DNA from: Mixta tenebrionis
Lineage (GTDB): Bacteria; Pseudomonadota; Gammaproteobacteria; Enterobacterales; Enterobacteriaceae
Length of the DNA stretch: 64,000 bases
Assembly: GCF_006517625.1 (NCBI RefSeq)
Contig: NZ_VHQI01000002.1
Location: 199,778 to 263,777 of the forward strand
Direction of reading: 5' to 3'
Shown here: piece after piece, positions 1 through 9,170 of the stretch
Layout: each line of letters begins with the position of its first letter
Numbering within the stretch: position 1 is the stretch's first letter
Translations under genes and position numbers: made by a program
The notes under the pieces: model-generated
The model's input: only the letters and a program-made list of their open reading frames with translations
Database searches by the model: none
What the model was told of the DNA's origin: nothing

Positions 1-791
1 AAGTAGCCGGAATGCTCTATGACATCGGCGGCCGAGCGGGCAATCATCAGCTCGCGCGGGTTGCTGGTGACACGGGCGGCGCCGACGCTGATTTTGGCCG
101 GATCGCCCACGCTGTCGATCCGGACGATATAATCTACCTGATCCTGAATAATGCTGGCGGGCATATAGGGAAACGGTTCAATGCTTTCGGTCAGCAACAC
201 CACCTTTTTAGCGTACTTGGCATCCACCATTGCATAGCCAAGCGAGCCGCAGCGGGATTTGCCTCCGCTGCCGCTGGCATTGCCGTATTCATCGCAGCAG
301 GAGACGGCTAAAAAGGCGATATCGATATTTATTTCGCCTTTTTCAATCAGGTTGACCCTGCCGCCGTGGGAATGGATCTGTACCGGCTCCTCCATCAGAC
401 CGTGTGAAATCGCATCGGCTAATTCACCGCGCATCCCGGAGGTATAAATTTTGCGAATAACACCATTTTTAATGTGTTCGACCAGCGGCGAGTTGCAGGT
501 CATCAACGAACTGGAGGCCAGCGTTAACCCCTTCAGGCCTTTTTCCGCCAGCTTCGCCATCACGTAGTTAATGACTTTATCGCCTTCGCGGAAAGCGTGA
601 TGAAATGAAACGGTCATGCCGTCACGTAATTCGCAGCAGCTTAACAGGTCATCTAAGGTGGCGAAAACTTTGCGCTGATATTTTTGTTGGCTATCCGCAA
701 GGTAGGGCGTGTGCGTATTCGCGCCGCTAAATACCTCATATTGACGCTGGGTGTCGGCTAAGGTTAAAAGTGCTTCGGTTACGTTGTTCAT
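1..791 (-). CDS. citF: Citrate lyase alpha subunit CitF, partial (C-terminus off the left edge)
   Basis: This is the N-terminal ~263 residues of the citrate lyase alpha chain, the citrate:acetyl-ACP transferase subunit of the cytoplasmic citrate lyase complex that splits citrate into acetate and oxaloacetate. Recognisable family stretches include DGMTVSFHHAFREGD, LTLASSSL, EPVQIHSHGGRVNLIEKG and the CoA-transferase-like NPRELMIARSAADVI. The ATG at 791 follows an AGGATTTTAG ribosome site. The gene lies 32 bases after citE, as the last visible member of the citC-citD-citE-citF set. The rest of the gene, and any citX or citG, is outside the window. Confidence 0.95.
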   Translation of the reverse strand, partial: MNNVTEALLTLADTQRQYEVFSGANTHTPYLADSQQKYQRKVFATLDDLLSCCELRDGMTVSFHHAFREGDKVINYVMAKLAEKGLKGLTLASSSLMTCNSPLVEHIKNGVIRKIYTSGMRGELADAISHGLMEEPVQIHSHGGRVNLIEKGEINIDIAFLAVSCCDEYGNASGSGGKSRCGSLGYAMVDAKYAKKVVLLTESIEPFPYMPASIIQDQVDYIVRIDSVGDPAKISVGAARVTSNPRELMIARSAADVIEHSGY

Positions 792-823
792 CTAAAATCC
801 TGTTGCGTTAGGCTGAATAGAAA

Positions 824-1699
824 TTACTGACGGATGCCGGAGGCATTGCGGCGTTCGATGACTACGCGGGCGTGGTTGATGATTGGCGCATCGATCATTT
901 TTCCGTTCAGTGAAATGACCCCAAGTCCATTACGTTCGCCTTCTTCCGCCGCCGCGATAACGCGTTCTGCATAATCAACTTCTTCCTGCGTTGGGGCATA
1001 GGCGTTGTGCAGAATTTCAATTTGCCGTGGATTAATCAGAGACTTTCCGTTAAAGCCCATACGCTTAATTAAATCCACTTCTTTTAAGAAGCCTGCTTCA
1101 TCATTGATATCGGCGTAAACCACATCAAAAGCATCAATACCGGCAGCGCGCGCGGCGTGTAATACAGCGCAACGGGCATAAAAAAGTTCGGTGCCGTCCC
1201 CGCGTTCCGTTTGCATATCCATGACGTAATCAAACGCCGCCAGCGCAATGCCCATCAGACGTGGAGAGGATCTGGCGATAGCGACGGCATTAATAACGCC
1301 CAGCGCAGATTCGATGGCCGCCATTAATTGCGTAGACCCAACCGGACGGCCACAGCTTTCTTCAATGCGGACAATTTCACGCTCAAGTTGATAAATATCT
1401 TCCGGCGTATCAGTTTTGGGCAAACGAATAACGTCAACGCCAGCCCGCACCGCCGCTTCAAGATCTTTTAAACCAAAAGGGGTATTCAGCGGATTAATTC
1501 GCACCACCGTTTCAACATCTTTATACATTGGGTGCTGCAAAGCATGAAAAACTAATAATCGGGCGCTGTCTTTTTCTTTCAGGGAGACCGCGTCTTCCAG
1601 ATCAAACATAATAGAATCGGGTCTATAAATAAACGCGGTAGAGAGCATGGCGGCGCTGGAGCCGGGTATAAAAAGCATACTGCGACGTAATTTATTCAT
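824..1699 (-). CDS. citE: Citrate lyase beta subunit CitE
   Basis: 291-residue HpcH/HpaI-type TIM-barrel protein, the citryl-ACP oxaloacetate-lyase chain of citrate lyase. It cleaves citryl-ACP into acetyl-ACP and oxaloacetate. Family signatures are the start [34 protein letters not shown] (Mg-binding acidic residues), [16 protein letters not shown] and [17 protein letters not shown]. Length is normal for the family. The start codon overlaps the citD stop (ATGA), so translation is probably coupled and the 1:1 subunit ratio kept. Confidence 0.97.
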   Translation of the reverse strand: MNKLRRSMLFIPGSSAAMLSTAFIYRPDSIMFDLEDAVSLKEKDSARLLVFHALQHPMYKDVETVVRINPLNTPFGLKDLEAAVRAGVDVIRLPKTDTPEDIYQLEREIVRIEESCGRPVGSTQLMAAIESALGVINAVAIARSSPRLMGIALAAFDYVMDMQTERGDGTELFYARCAVLHAARAAGIDAFDVVYADINDEAGFLKEVDLIKRMGFNGKSLINPRQIEILHNAYAPTQEEVDYAERVIAAAEEGERNGLGVISLNGKMIDAPIINHARVVIERRNASGIRQ

Positions 1700-1989
1700 T
1701 TTAATTTTCCCCAGTCAATGTGCTGGCTTTCCGTTCCACGGAGGATCGCCGCCTGCATTCTGGCGCGGATAACACAGTCCAGCGCGCCTTTATCCTCAAC
1801 AATAATCTGCCCCTGGGTAACGCTAAACGCGCGAAGCGTCTCACACACGACTGCGCCAATTTGTTCACCAAATTGCTTGTACACTTCACTATTAATAGTG
1901 ACATCCAGGCCATCTTCACAGGGGCTGACTTTGACTATCAGATCGCTTGATTCCAGCGTTCCGGCTATTGCCGCTTTTACTATTTTCAT
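1696..1989 (-). CDS. citD: Citrate lyase acyl carrier protein CitD
   Basis: 97-residue gamma chain of citrate lyase, the acyl carrier protein that bears the 2'-(5''-triphosphoribosyl)-3'-dephospho-CoA arm. The start [19 protein letters not shown] is typical; the serine of the TLESSD motif is the expected attachment residue. The frame stays open to 2067, but the ATG at 1989 sits after an AGGGAAATC ribosome site and matches the family N-terminus, so the longer form is rejected. It overlaps citE by ATGA and lies 23 bases after citC. Confidence 0.95.
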   Translation of the reverse strand: MKIVKAAIAGTLESSDLIVKVSPCEDGLDVTINSEVYKQFGEQIGAVVCETLRAFSVTQGQIIVEDKGALDCVIRARMQAAILRGTESQHIDWGKLK

Positions 1990-2012
1990 ATTGATTTCCC
2001 TAAAAATATTTA

Positions 2013-3086
2013 TTAAGCACCGGCCAAATCTAAATCTGGCTGCTTTGATTGATTCGCCGATAGCCATTTAAGCAGGTAAGGCATAGTGCTGGCTGGCACC
2101 ATACTGTTAACGGTCTCAATGTGTTCTGTGCTCAATAATTTCCTGACCGCAGAGGCGGAAATAGGGAAATTATTATCATCGGTTATTCTCTTGATCTCGT
2201 TAACTTTGATGCTGGCGGTTGGTATTGCTGTCTCATCTTCCAGCCAGCGATGCATTGCGCAGTTATATTGTGCTGTCACCTTGCAGAAAGGCTCGGTGCC
2301 AACGAAGCGCTGAGTAATATTTAACGCCGGGGCAATGTAGCGACGAAATATAATCAGATCGATAGCAGCATACACTTCATTAACGATCTGTTTGTCTTTG
2401 AGGAAATATCCTGGGAAAGTTCCGCGCGAAATAATATATTTCGAACCAGGGTGAACCGTAATATTTGGCAGATGACGCGAACCTTCGCGCACCATTGCGA
2501 AACGCTCCCGGAAGGAGAATGCGGACAAATCTTCCTCAACGACAAAAACGTGAAGCCAGTCGCAGGCTTTTGCCGCCTGTTCAATCAAACCCTGGTGCCC
2601 CAGGGTGAAGGGGTTGGCATTCATAACAATTCCGCCTACGTTTTCAACCGGCACCAGATGCTGGCTTCGCAGTTGCCGACAGTAGCGCTGAATGCCAACG
2701 GGCGTATTCTCCATCAGCGTCGCCCGGTTATTGAGCGTCACCAGCGGGTAAAATCCGCATCCCTGGAAGGTTTTAACGTTTTCCGGACAGGTCAGAAGAA
2801 ACAGATGATGCTCGCCGTTCTGGGCCGCCTGAATTTCCGCTTCATGCACAATCTTCAGGCATAAAGCGGTGCCACGCCACGCTTTCGCGACGGCAATGCA
2901 TTTTAAAGTGTTTCCTGCCAGGCCCGCGCAGGCGACCAGTTGCCGATGACAGCGTGCAATGACGAATAGCTCAATATCTTCATCGATGTCTAATCCATTG
3001 CTCTTCAGAAAAAAGATAATCTCCTCTCTGTGATCACCGTTGCTAGCTTCAATTGTTTCGAACTCCAGCGGCTGGTCGGTGTACAT
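2013..3086 (-). CDS. citC: [Citrate (pro-3S)-lyase] ligase CitC
   Basis: 357-residue enzyme that acetylates the thiol of the CitD prosthetic group using acetate and ATP, activating citrate lyase. The N-terminal ~130 residues look like a GNAT-type domain (CIAVAKAWRGTALCLKIVHEA, FLLTCPENVKTFQGCGFYPL). The C-terminal part is a nucleotidyltransferase fold with GGIVMNANPFTLGHQGLIE (HxGH-type nucleotide site), FVGTEPFCKVTAQYNCAM and ISASAVRKLL. It is the first of the lyase genes proper and sits 57 bases after the FAH-family gene. No citG or citX is visible. Confidence 0.95.
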   Translation of the reverse strand: MYTDQPLEFETIEASNGDHREEIIFFLKSNGLDIDEDIELFVIARCHRQLVACAGLAGNTLKCIAVAKAWRGTALCLKIVHEAEIQAAQNGEHHLFLLTCPENVKTFQGCGFYPLVTLNNRATLMENTPVGIQRYCRQLRSQHLVPVENVGGIVMNANPFTLGHQGLIEQAAKACDWLHVFVVEEDLSAFSFRERFAMVREGSRHLPNITVHPGSKYIISRGTFPGYFLKDKQIVNEVYAAIDLIIFRRYIAPALNITQRFVGTEPFCKVTAQYNCAMHRWLEDETAIPTASIKVNEIKRITDDNNFPISASAVRKLLSTEHIETVNSMVPASTMPYLLKWLSANQSKQPDLDLAGA

Positions 3087-3143
3087 CTTATCTCTCCTGA
3101 AAATATTATTACGGGTTGTTTAATATGCCGGCTTCGCCGGGTA

Positions 3144-4007
3144 TTACGATGCCAGCAGGTCCTGCTGAGGCTGAGATTCCACAATCGTATTCGTTAAGCG
3201 CCCAATATTTTCAATTACCACTTCGACCCGATCGCCTTCGCGCATAAAAAGGGGAGGGATTCGTTTTTTTCCGACGCCGCCGGGAGAGCCGGTAATAATG
3301 ACGTCACCTGCGCTGAGCGAGGTGAAGGTGCTAATGTAGCTAATGAGATCCGCTACTTTATGGATCATGCTGGCCGTTGAATCATTCTGTACCAGAATGC
3401 CGTTCAGGTAGGTCTGAATGCATAAGGCATGCGGATCGGGGATTTCATCTACCGTAGTCATATACGGGCCAAATGCTCCCGTCTGCGGCCAGTTTTTCCC
3501 GGCGGTAAACCAGGCGTGCTGCCAGTCGCGTACTGAGCCATCCATATAGCAGCTGTATCCGGCGACATGCGTCAGGGCGACGCTTGCGTCGATATTGCTC
3601 CCTGGCTTGCCAATAATAACGGCCAGCTCTCCTTCATAATCAAATTCGTTTGATAAGGCGGGCTTAACCACGGGCATACCGTGGCCGGTTTGCGAATCAG
3701 GAAAGCGAATAAATAGGGTGGGTGCGTTGTTGGTTTCAGCAAACTCTTTACGCTTATCGGCATAATTCATGCCCACGCAGAATATTTTTCCTGGCGATTC
3801 AATCACCGGCAGAAAGGTAATATCTTCAGCCAGGATATCAACAGGAGAATCGATATACTGTCTGGCAACGTCAATAGCATTCCACTGCAGCAGATCTTTC
3901 AGAGAAGGGTATTGATGACCAATCTTATTACCGAGATCAATAATACCTTTATCAGTAAAGATGCCGTAGCTCTTACGACCATGATAGCGGTAGCTTGCTA
4001 ATTTCAT
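3144..4007 (-). CDS. Fumarylacetoacetate hydrolase (FAH) family protein
   Basis: 287-residue FAH-fold protein. Seen: GKIFCVGMNYADKRKE, then the metal-binding acidic run DYEGELAVIIGK, MDGSVRDWQHAW, and GDVIITGSPGGVG near the C-terminus. The family includes acylpyruvases, 2-hydroxyhepta-2,4-diene-1,7-dioate isomerases and oxaloacetate decarboxylases or tautomerases. Between a transporter and the citrate lyase genes, handling oxaloacetate released by citrate lyase is an attractive inference, since no oadGAB genes are visible here. Substrate cannot be fixed from sequence alone. Confidence 0.85.
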   Translation of the reverse strand: MKLASYRYHGRKSYGIFTDKGIIDLGNKIGHQYPSLKDLLQWNAIDVARQYIDSPVDILAEDITFLPVIESPGKIFCVGMNYADKRKEFAETNNAPTLFIRFPDSQTGHGMPVVKPALSNEFDYEGELAVIIGKPGSNIDASVALTHVAGYSCYMDGSVRDWQHAWFTAGKNWPQTGAFGPYMTTVDEIPDPHALCIQTYLNGILVQNDSTASMIHKVADLISYISTFTSLSAGDVIITGSPGGVGKKRIPPLFMREGDRVEVVIENIGRLTNTIVESQPQQDLLAS

Positions 4008-4077
4008 AATGAAACCTGTTTATCTCTTGCTCATTCAGTTTTTGTTCACGCCGCGCAGGCGCGGCGTGAACGAGGGG

Positions 4078-5325
4078 TTAATTATTTAAAGATTCAGCGG
4101 CGACCAGCGCCTTTCTTTCACTGGAGGATAGACAGGTCGCGACAATAGCTCCCACGCCAAGTAAGGCGATGATGAATGCCGTCATACCCTGCCAGCCCAT
4201 AGAGTGGAAAACGAAACCGTTCACAAAACCGATAACCGAACCGCCCATGTAGTAGAAGAACAGGTACAGGGCAACGGCCTGACCACGCGCCTGAGCGGCG
4301 TTTTTACTGACCCAGCTCAGACCGATGGAGTGGCATCCAAAGAAGCAGCCGGTGAAGATAACCGAACCGATAATAAAGGTGATAACGTTCGGGGTCAGCG
4401 TTAGCAGCATACCCAACGCCATCAGGATGAACAGCACCCGCAGAACGTTCATGCTGCCATATTTGGCGGACAGCCGGCCCGCCTGAGGCGCGGTGAAGAA
4501 ACTCAGTGCGAAGCTAAACGATAACAGACCAGCATTGGCCGGGGAAATATGAAACGGTTCGCCTTTCAGGAAGAAGGCCAGGTAGTTATACAGGGAGGTA
4601 AATACTCCAAATATAATGAAGCTGATAATAAAGGCCAGAGCCAGTTTTTTATTTTTAAAATGCGCCGCGCCGCCTTTCACTACGCGCAGTACGTTCAGAT
4701 TTTGCGTAGGTTTAAAGTTTTTAGAAGCTGGTAACAGGAAGTTAACCAGAATCGCCACCGCAATCAGGCTGGCGGCAAAACCGTAGAAGATGGTATTTAT
4801 TGAAATATGTTCAATTAACTGACTGGCGACAATACGCCCGGACATTCCGCCCATCGAATTACCGAAGACAAAATAGCCGGTGACAACCCCGGCTACAACG
4901 GGGGCGACCTCCTCGCTGATATAAGCGGTCGCCGCGGCAGCAATACCGCTAAGAGCCAGCCCGATAACGGCGCGCAAAGCAACCAGCATCGCCCATGATT
5001 CCACCAGCGGGCACAGCAGGGTCAGGAAGCCGCCCAGGAGCAGGGAAACAATAATCAGTTTTTTTCTGCCGTAATGGTCGGATAACGTGCCGGTAAATAA
5101 AAGACCGATAGCCAGCAGAGCCGTCTCTGCGGAGAGAATAATACTAACCTGGCTGACCGGAACATCATATTCAACGGCCAGAACAGGCAATAGCGGCTGA
5201 ATAAAGAAAAGCGAGGCTAATTCCGCCAGCCCGGATAAAGCCAGCGCCAGGATGACACGTATATAGTTACTGACTTTAGCCGGGTCCGGACCGTTCATAT
5301 TATTTATCTTATGTGTTACAGGCAT
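4078..5325 (-). CDS. MFS transporter, YnfM-like
   Basis: 415-residue inner-membrane protein with about 12 hydrophobic segments. It has the MFS loop 2-3 signature GTLSDHYGRKK and a matching second-half motif (PQAGRLSAKYGS). Other stretches such as GLSLSGIAAA-like segment 4 and GNSMGGMSGRIV resemble E. coli YnfM. The start follows GAGGATATT. It lies between the PrpF-like isomerase and the FAH-family gene in the same orientation, so a tri- or dicarboxylate substrate is likely but inferred. Confidence 0.85.
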   Translation of the reverse strand: MPVTHKINNMNGPDPAKVSNYIRVILALALSGLAELASLFFIQPLLPVLAVEYDVPVSQVSIILSAETALLAIGLLFTGTLSDHYGRKKLIIVSLLLGGFLTLLCPLVESWAMLVALRAVIGLALSGIAAAATAYISEEVAPVVAGVVTGYFVFGNSMGGMSGRIVASQLIEHISINTIFYGFAASLIAVAILVNFLLPASKNFKPTQNLNVLRVVKGGAAHFKNKKLALAFIISFIIFGVFTSLYNYLAFFLKGEPFHISPANAGLLSFSFALSFFTAPQAGRLSAKYGSMNVLRVLFILMALGMLLTLTPNVITFIIGSVIFTGCFFGCHSIGLSWVSKNAAQARGQAVALYLFFYYMGGSVIGFVNGFVFHSMGWQGMTAFIIALLGVGAIVATCLSSSERKALVAAESLNN

Positions 5326-5432
5326 AATATCCTCAATATTATTTTTTTAGGGGCAGAGTACAGTAGCTCCATGGAGCCAGGGGTATTATTAATTGCAATA
5401 GTAAAAATGTTTTTAAACCACTGCTGTTAAAC

Positions 5433-6500
5433 TTATTCAGGAACGCACACGATCCCTTCAAACAGCTTGCGGGATGTCCGAATTACCGTCGCGCGTGTTT
5501 TCTCAATTTCATTTCCCTCTTTAAGTAACGCAACAGAAATTTTCCCGCTTGGATGTTCAATATTAATGATATTAGTGTCAGGCGCCCTGGGCTGTTCTGT
5601 AATAATCTTATGTGCTACGGAGCCTTCAATAAGAGTGGCCGTTGAAATACCAATCGAACCGGTAATTGCCAGTGATTTATGGCAGTTATGCGGCATAAAG
5701 TAACGCACTCTGAGCGTACCGCCCGCGCCCGGTTTACTTAGCAGAACCGGCTTGGGGATCACTTTATCGCTGACATCGCTAAACCCCATTGCGGCGCCGG
5801 CCTGGCGGCGAATGTTTTCCAGCCGCGTCATAAACGCCCGATCCGCCTCAAGCTCTGCCGGGGTTTCGCCGCCGGTCTTTCCCATCTGCGCGGCATTCAT
5901 CAGTACCATCGGCATTGCCATATCGATGCAGGTCACTTCTATATCATCGAAAAGGTCAACCACATTACCGGTGGGCAGCAATTTACCTGTCTTGCAGCCC
6001 GCTGAGTTCAGAAATGTCAGGCCAACAGGCGCGGCGGTGCCGGGTACGCCGTCAATACTGGTATCGCCCTCGTAATTTACGCAAAAGTCAGGCGTTTGCA
6101 CTTCGGCATCAACCAGCGTTCCGGTATTGAGGTTACGGATGCGCACTGTGGTGACGGGGTTATTGGCTTTAACGAGGCCTTTTTCAATGGCGAAGGGGCC
6201 AACGGCGCACAGCATGTTGCCGCAGTTGGGAGTCGTATCCACGCGGCGCTCATTAACCATAACCTGTACGAATAAATAGTCGACATCCGCATCAGGGCTG
6301 TCCGACTGGCTAACAATGGCGACTTTGCTTGTCTGGGGGCTGCCCCCGCCAATCCCATCAATTTCAAGTTCATGGCCTGCGCCCATTAGATCAAGCAGCA
6401 CTGCGTCGCGCTCCTCAACCTTTGTCGGTAAATCGCTGGCCAGAATAACCGGGCCTTTAGAAGTACCACCACGCATCAGTACGCAAGGAATCTTCAACAT
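5433..6500 (-). CDS. PrpF/GalD-family isomerase (4-oxalomesaconate tautomerase or aconitate isomerase type)
   Basis: 355-residue protein of the PrpF family, which has two diaminopimelate-epimerase-like halves. The start is MLKIPCVLMRGGTSKGPVI, followed by DGIGGGSPQTSKVAIV, DTTPNCGNMLCAVGPFAIE (catalytic cysteine region) and IEHPSGKISV. Known members catalyse allylic isomerisations such as oxalomesaconate tautomerisation (GalD) or 2-methylaconitate/trans-aconitate isomerisation (PrpF). With citrate lyase downstream, an aconitate-type substrate feeding citrate is plausible. It is probably the first gene of the operon, divergent from the LysR gene. Confidence 0.85.
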   Translation of the reverse strand: MLKIPCVLMRGGTSKGPVILASDLPTKVEERDAVLLDLMGAGHELEIDGIGGGSPQTSKVAIVSQSDSPDADVDYLFVQVMVNERRVDTTPNCGNMLCAVGPFAIEKGLVKANNPVTTVRIRNLNTGTLVDAEVQTPDFCVNYEGDTSIDGVPGTAAPVGLTFLNSAGCKTGKLLPTGNVVDLFDDIEVTCIDMAMPMVLMNAAQMGKTGGETPAELEADRAFMTRLENIRRQAGAAMGFSDVSDKVIPKPVLLSKPGAGGTLRVRYFMPHNCHKSLAITGSIGISTATLIEGSVAHKIITEQPRAPDTNIINIEHPSGKISVALLKEGNEIEKTRATVIRTSRKLFEGIVCVPE

Positions 6501-6659
6501 TTTGTTTTTCCGTTTCCCTTATTGGTAAGAACAGGGTCAGGATTTCATAAGCCAATCGATAACTCTAATGTCAAAAAACAAATGATTAATACGCTTTGCG
6601 CATAAATACATACTGAGCTAGAGTGGTTTTTACACGGAAAAAAGTTGGAATGGAATCTC
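6501..6659. promoter_or_regulatory. Divergent promoter region between the isomerase operon and the LysR gene
   Basis: About 159 bases of AT-rich DNA separate the start of the PrpF-like gene (minus strand) from the LysR gene (plus strand). This back-to-back layout is typical of LysR regulators that control the neighbouring operon and themselves. No convincing single T-N11-A box could be chosen by eye. Confidence 0.5.
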
Positions 6660-7586
6660 ATGCGGCATGAGCTTCAGGGTGTACAAGCCTTTGTTAAAAT
6701 TGCAGAAATTGGTTGTTTTACAAAAGCGTCTCATTTTCTTCACATATCACAGCCGGCGTTAACGCGCAGAATTAAAAAGTTGGAAGAGAGCCTGGGCGCA
6801 ACCTTATTTGAACGCTCGACGAGAAACGTAAAGCTCACCGCGGTAGGCAGGGAATTTTTACCTAAGGCAAAGAATTTAATTGATTTCTATGAAAGCTCTA
6901 TCCTGAGTATTAAGGAGATGGCGACACACCAGAGTGGAGTAATTACCCTGTCATGCCTCCCTACAGCCGCGTTTTATTTCTTGCCTTCGGTTATCAGAGA
7001 TTATAACAATTATTACCCCAATATCCGCATCCGCATTCTGGAGCACAGCGCCAGCGACTGCCTTGAAGCAGTGCTAAATGGTGATGCGGATTTTGGTATA
7101 AACATGATTAACATCACACATCCGAATATCGATTTTACACCGCTGGTGAATGAGCCTTTCGTTCTGGCCTGTCGGCGCGACCACGAGCTGGCACAAAAAA
7201 CGTTGGTGTTATGGGAAGATTTGGCTGGGTTAAGGTTGATTGGCGTTCGGCGCTCCAGCGGCAACCGGTCGTTGGTAGACCAGGCGCTGGAAGGGGCCGA
7301 ATGGAAACCCAACTGGTTTTACGAAGTCCGGCATCTGTCGACCTCACTCGGTATGGTGGAGGCTGGGCTGGGCGTCGCGGTGGTGCCGAGCCTGGCGATG
7401 CCAACCGATGAACATCATATTCTTGTCAGTCGCCCCCTGATTGAACCTGTTATTCGCCGCACGTTAGGGCTGGCCCAGCGGAGGGAAACGGCGCTGAGCC
7501 CGGCGGCCGAAAAGTTCAGAGAAATGCTTTTACAACTTTGGTTCCAGGACGCAAATAGCCCGTGGATTGGAAAATTTACAACATAA
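6660..7586 (+). CDS. LysR-family transcriptional regulator
   Basis: 308-residue LTTR. The N-terminal helix-turn-helix is FVKIAEIGCFTKASHFLHI followed by SQPALTRRIKKLEESLGATLFER. A periplasmic-binding-protein-like effector domain follows from about residue 90. The frame opens with TTG at 6645, but the ATG at 6660 (MRHELQGVQAF) gives the usual LTTR N-terminus and is chosen. It is divergent from the PrpF/MFS/FAH/citrate lyase operon and is the obvious candidate regulator. The effector is unknown, perhaps a tricarboxylate. Confidence 0.9.
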   Translation: MRHELQGVQAFVKIAEIGCFTKASHFLHISQPALTRRIKKLEESLGATLFERSTRNVKLTAVGREFLPKAKNLIDFYESSILSIKEMATHQSGVITLSCLPTAAFYFLPSVIRDYNNYYPNIRIRILEHSASDCLEAVLNGDADFGINMINITHPNIDFTPLVNEPFVLACRRDHELAQKTLVLWEDLAGLRLIGVRRSSGNRSLVDQALEGAEWKPNWFYEVRHLSTSLGMVEAGLGVAVVPSLAMPTDEHHILVSRPLIEPVIRRTLGLAQRRETALSPAAEKFREMLLQLWFQDANSPWIGKFTT

Positions 7587-7629
7587 GCCAGGGCTTCACT
7601 CTGTGTTTTTAATTTATACGGCTGATTAG

Positions 7630-7764
<135 letters not shown>

Positions 7765-7821
7765 TGATAAAGGTTGCTCATATCGGAAAGCCAGTGAAGC
7801 AAGATACGGCACTGATGCAAG

Positions 7822-7920
7822 AACGACGCCCGGCGACAAACAGGCGGCTATATATTGAACTACTACAATAGCGGCAGGCTTCACAATTACACCGATGAGC
7901 TGACATAGCCGCTGATGTAA
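7822..7920 (+). pseudogene. Remnant of an IS3-family transposase C-terminus
   Basis: Reading from 7822, the plus strand gives NDARRQTGGYILNYYNSGR followed by LHNYTDELT, a stop, then PLM and another stop. The YInYYNs.RLHnYt..lTPlm pattern is the characteristic tail of IS3-family OrfB integrases. The two stops and lack of an upstream catalytic core show it is decayed. Sequence just upstream (7640-7820) may be further remnant, but no frame is convincing. No flanking inverted repeats were found. Confidence 0.45.
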
Positions 7921-8072
7921 AAGCGTGACGGCTATCGCAATAATTTTCAGGGGCATCGCCCGCCTAAAAACAAAACCTCTTACCCGGCAACAAACATCGC
8001 CAGGGAAAATATGCCGTTATGGCGGTGGCGAAATGTGCTGTAGGTTGAAATTAAAAGTGCTGCTAATATATT

Positions 8073-8088
8073 GCTAACTCGAATTAGT
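8073..8088. promoter_or_regulatory. Operator 1, candidate LacI-family palindrome upstream of the repressor gene
   Basis: GCTAACTCGAATTAGT, a near-palindrome with centre TCGA, lies 42 bases upstream of the LacI-family start codon. It matches the two sites at 17418 and 17794, with consensus GCTAAnTCGAnTTAGC. The position suggests autoregulation. Confidence 0.75.
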
Positions 8089-8130
8089 TTATGATTAAGA
8101 CGTTCTGTTCGTTATGGAAAATGATATTTT

Positions 8131-9141
8131 ATGGCTAAGACGGTTGAGCAGGTCGCCAGGGCGCTGGATATTTCAATTACCACCGTGCGTCTGGTTTTGG
8201 GGGGAAAGGCTGAACGCTATCGCATCAGCGTCAAAACGCAGCAGCGTATTAACGATTACATTGCTGAAAATGGACTGGTGGTTAATCAAATCGCCCGTAG
8301 CCTGAAGCTGAATAAAACCGAAACCCTGGGGCTGGTTATTCCGCGCCTGTCGAACCTGTTTTTCTCTACCCTGGCGGAAAAGCTGGAATCCTGCTGCCGT
8401 CAGGCGGGTTATCAGCTGATGATTGCCTGCACCTACAGCGACAGCGAGCATGAAAACAGCCTGGTGGAAGGGCTGCTGGCGCGCAATGTTGATGGCCTGT
8501 TTGTGGCGCCATCCACTCTGCAAACCCAGCTTCACCACCAAAAAGTGGCGCGTAAACGGCCTCTGGTGCTGCTCGATCGTGATTTTGGCGAAAGCGATAT
8601 TTCTCTGGTAGTAAGCGATAACTATAACGGCAGCAAGAAGCTGGTACAGGCGATGACGCAGGCGGTGCAGGCGTCGCCGATTTTTTTTATCGCCGGCGAT
8701 ACGCAGCAGCCATCGATACAGCGTCGTTTGCAGGGCTACCTGAGCGAGCTGCCGACGGGCAACGAGTGGATCTTATCCGCCAGCCATAACCGCCAGGAAG
8801 AGGGGAAACAGCTGATGCTCGATTTCCTGAAAGCGCACCAGGCGCCGCCCAAAGCCTTTATCGCCTCATCCTTGCCGATTCTGGAAGGCACGCTCAGCGC
8901 GCTGCGGGAAACCTACGGTTTTATCCCCTCGAATATCTCCATTGGCACCTTCGATGAACATCAGATGCTGGGCTTTCTGCCGAATGCGCTGTGGTCGATG
9001 CGTCAGGATGAAGATGCCTGGGCGCAGCACGCCTTCCACCTGATGCAGCAGAAGCTGCAGGGGGAAAACGCGGATGTCAAAATCACCGTGCCGATGACGC
9101 TGATCCATCGCCCGCTTTCGGTAGAGCGGCATAAAGCGTAA
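8131..9141 (+). CDS. LacI/GalR-family transcriptional repressor
   Basis: 336-residue regulator. The N-terminal helix-turn-helix MAKTVEQVARALDISITTVR with GKAERYRISVKTQQRI resembles the Cra/FruR subgroup. The hinge has NQIARSLKLNKTETLGLVIP, followed by a two-lobed sugar-binding domain to the C-terminus. It faces the minus-strand sugar operon tail to tail. Three copies of a TCGA-centred palindrome before this gene, the kinase operon and the MHS transporter make it the likely repressor of all three units. The effector is unknown; a phosphorylated or acidic sugar intermediate would fit. Confidence 0.93.
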   Translation: MAKTVEQVARALDISITTVRLVLGGKAERYRISVKTQQRINDYIAENGLVVNQIARSLKLNKTETLGLVIPRLSNLFFSTLAEKLESCCRQAGYQLMIACTYSDSEHENSLVEGLLARNVDGLFVAPSTLQTQLHHQKVARKRPLVLLDRDFGESDISLVVSDNYNGSKKLVQAMTQAVQASPIFFIAGDTQQPSIQRRLQGYLSELPTGNEWILSASHNRQEEGKQLMLDFLKAHQAPPKAFIASSLPILEGTLSALRETYGFIPSNISIGTFDEHQMLGFLPNALWSMRQDEDAWAQHAFHLMQQKLQGENADVKITVPMTLIHRPLSVERHKA

Positions 9142-9170
9142 CGCCGGCAGCCTCTCAGCCCCGGCGCCGC

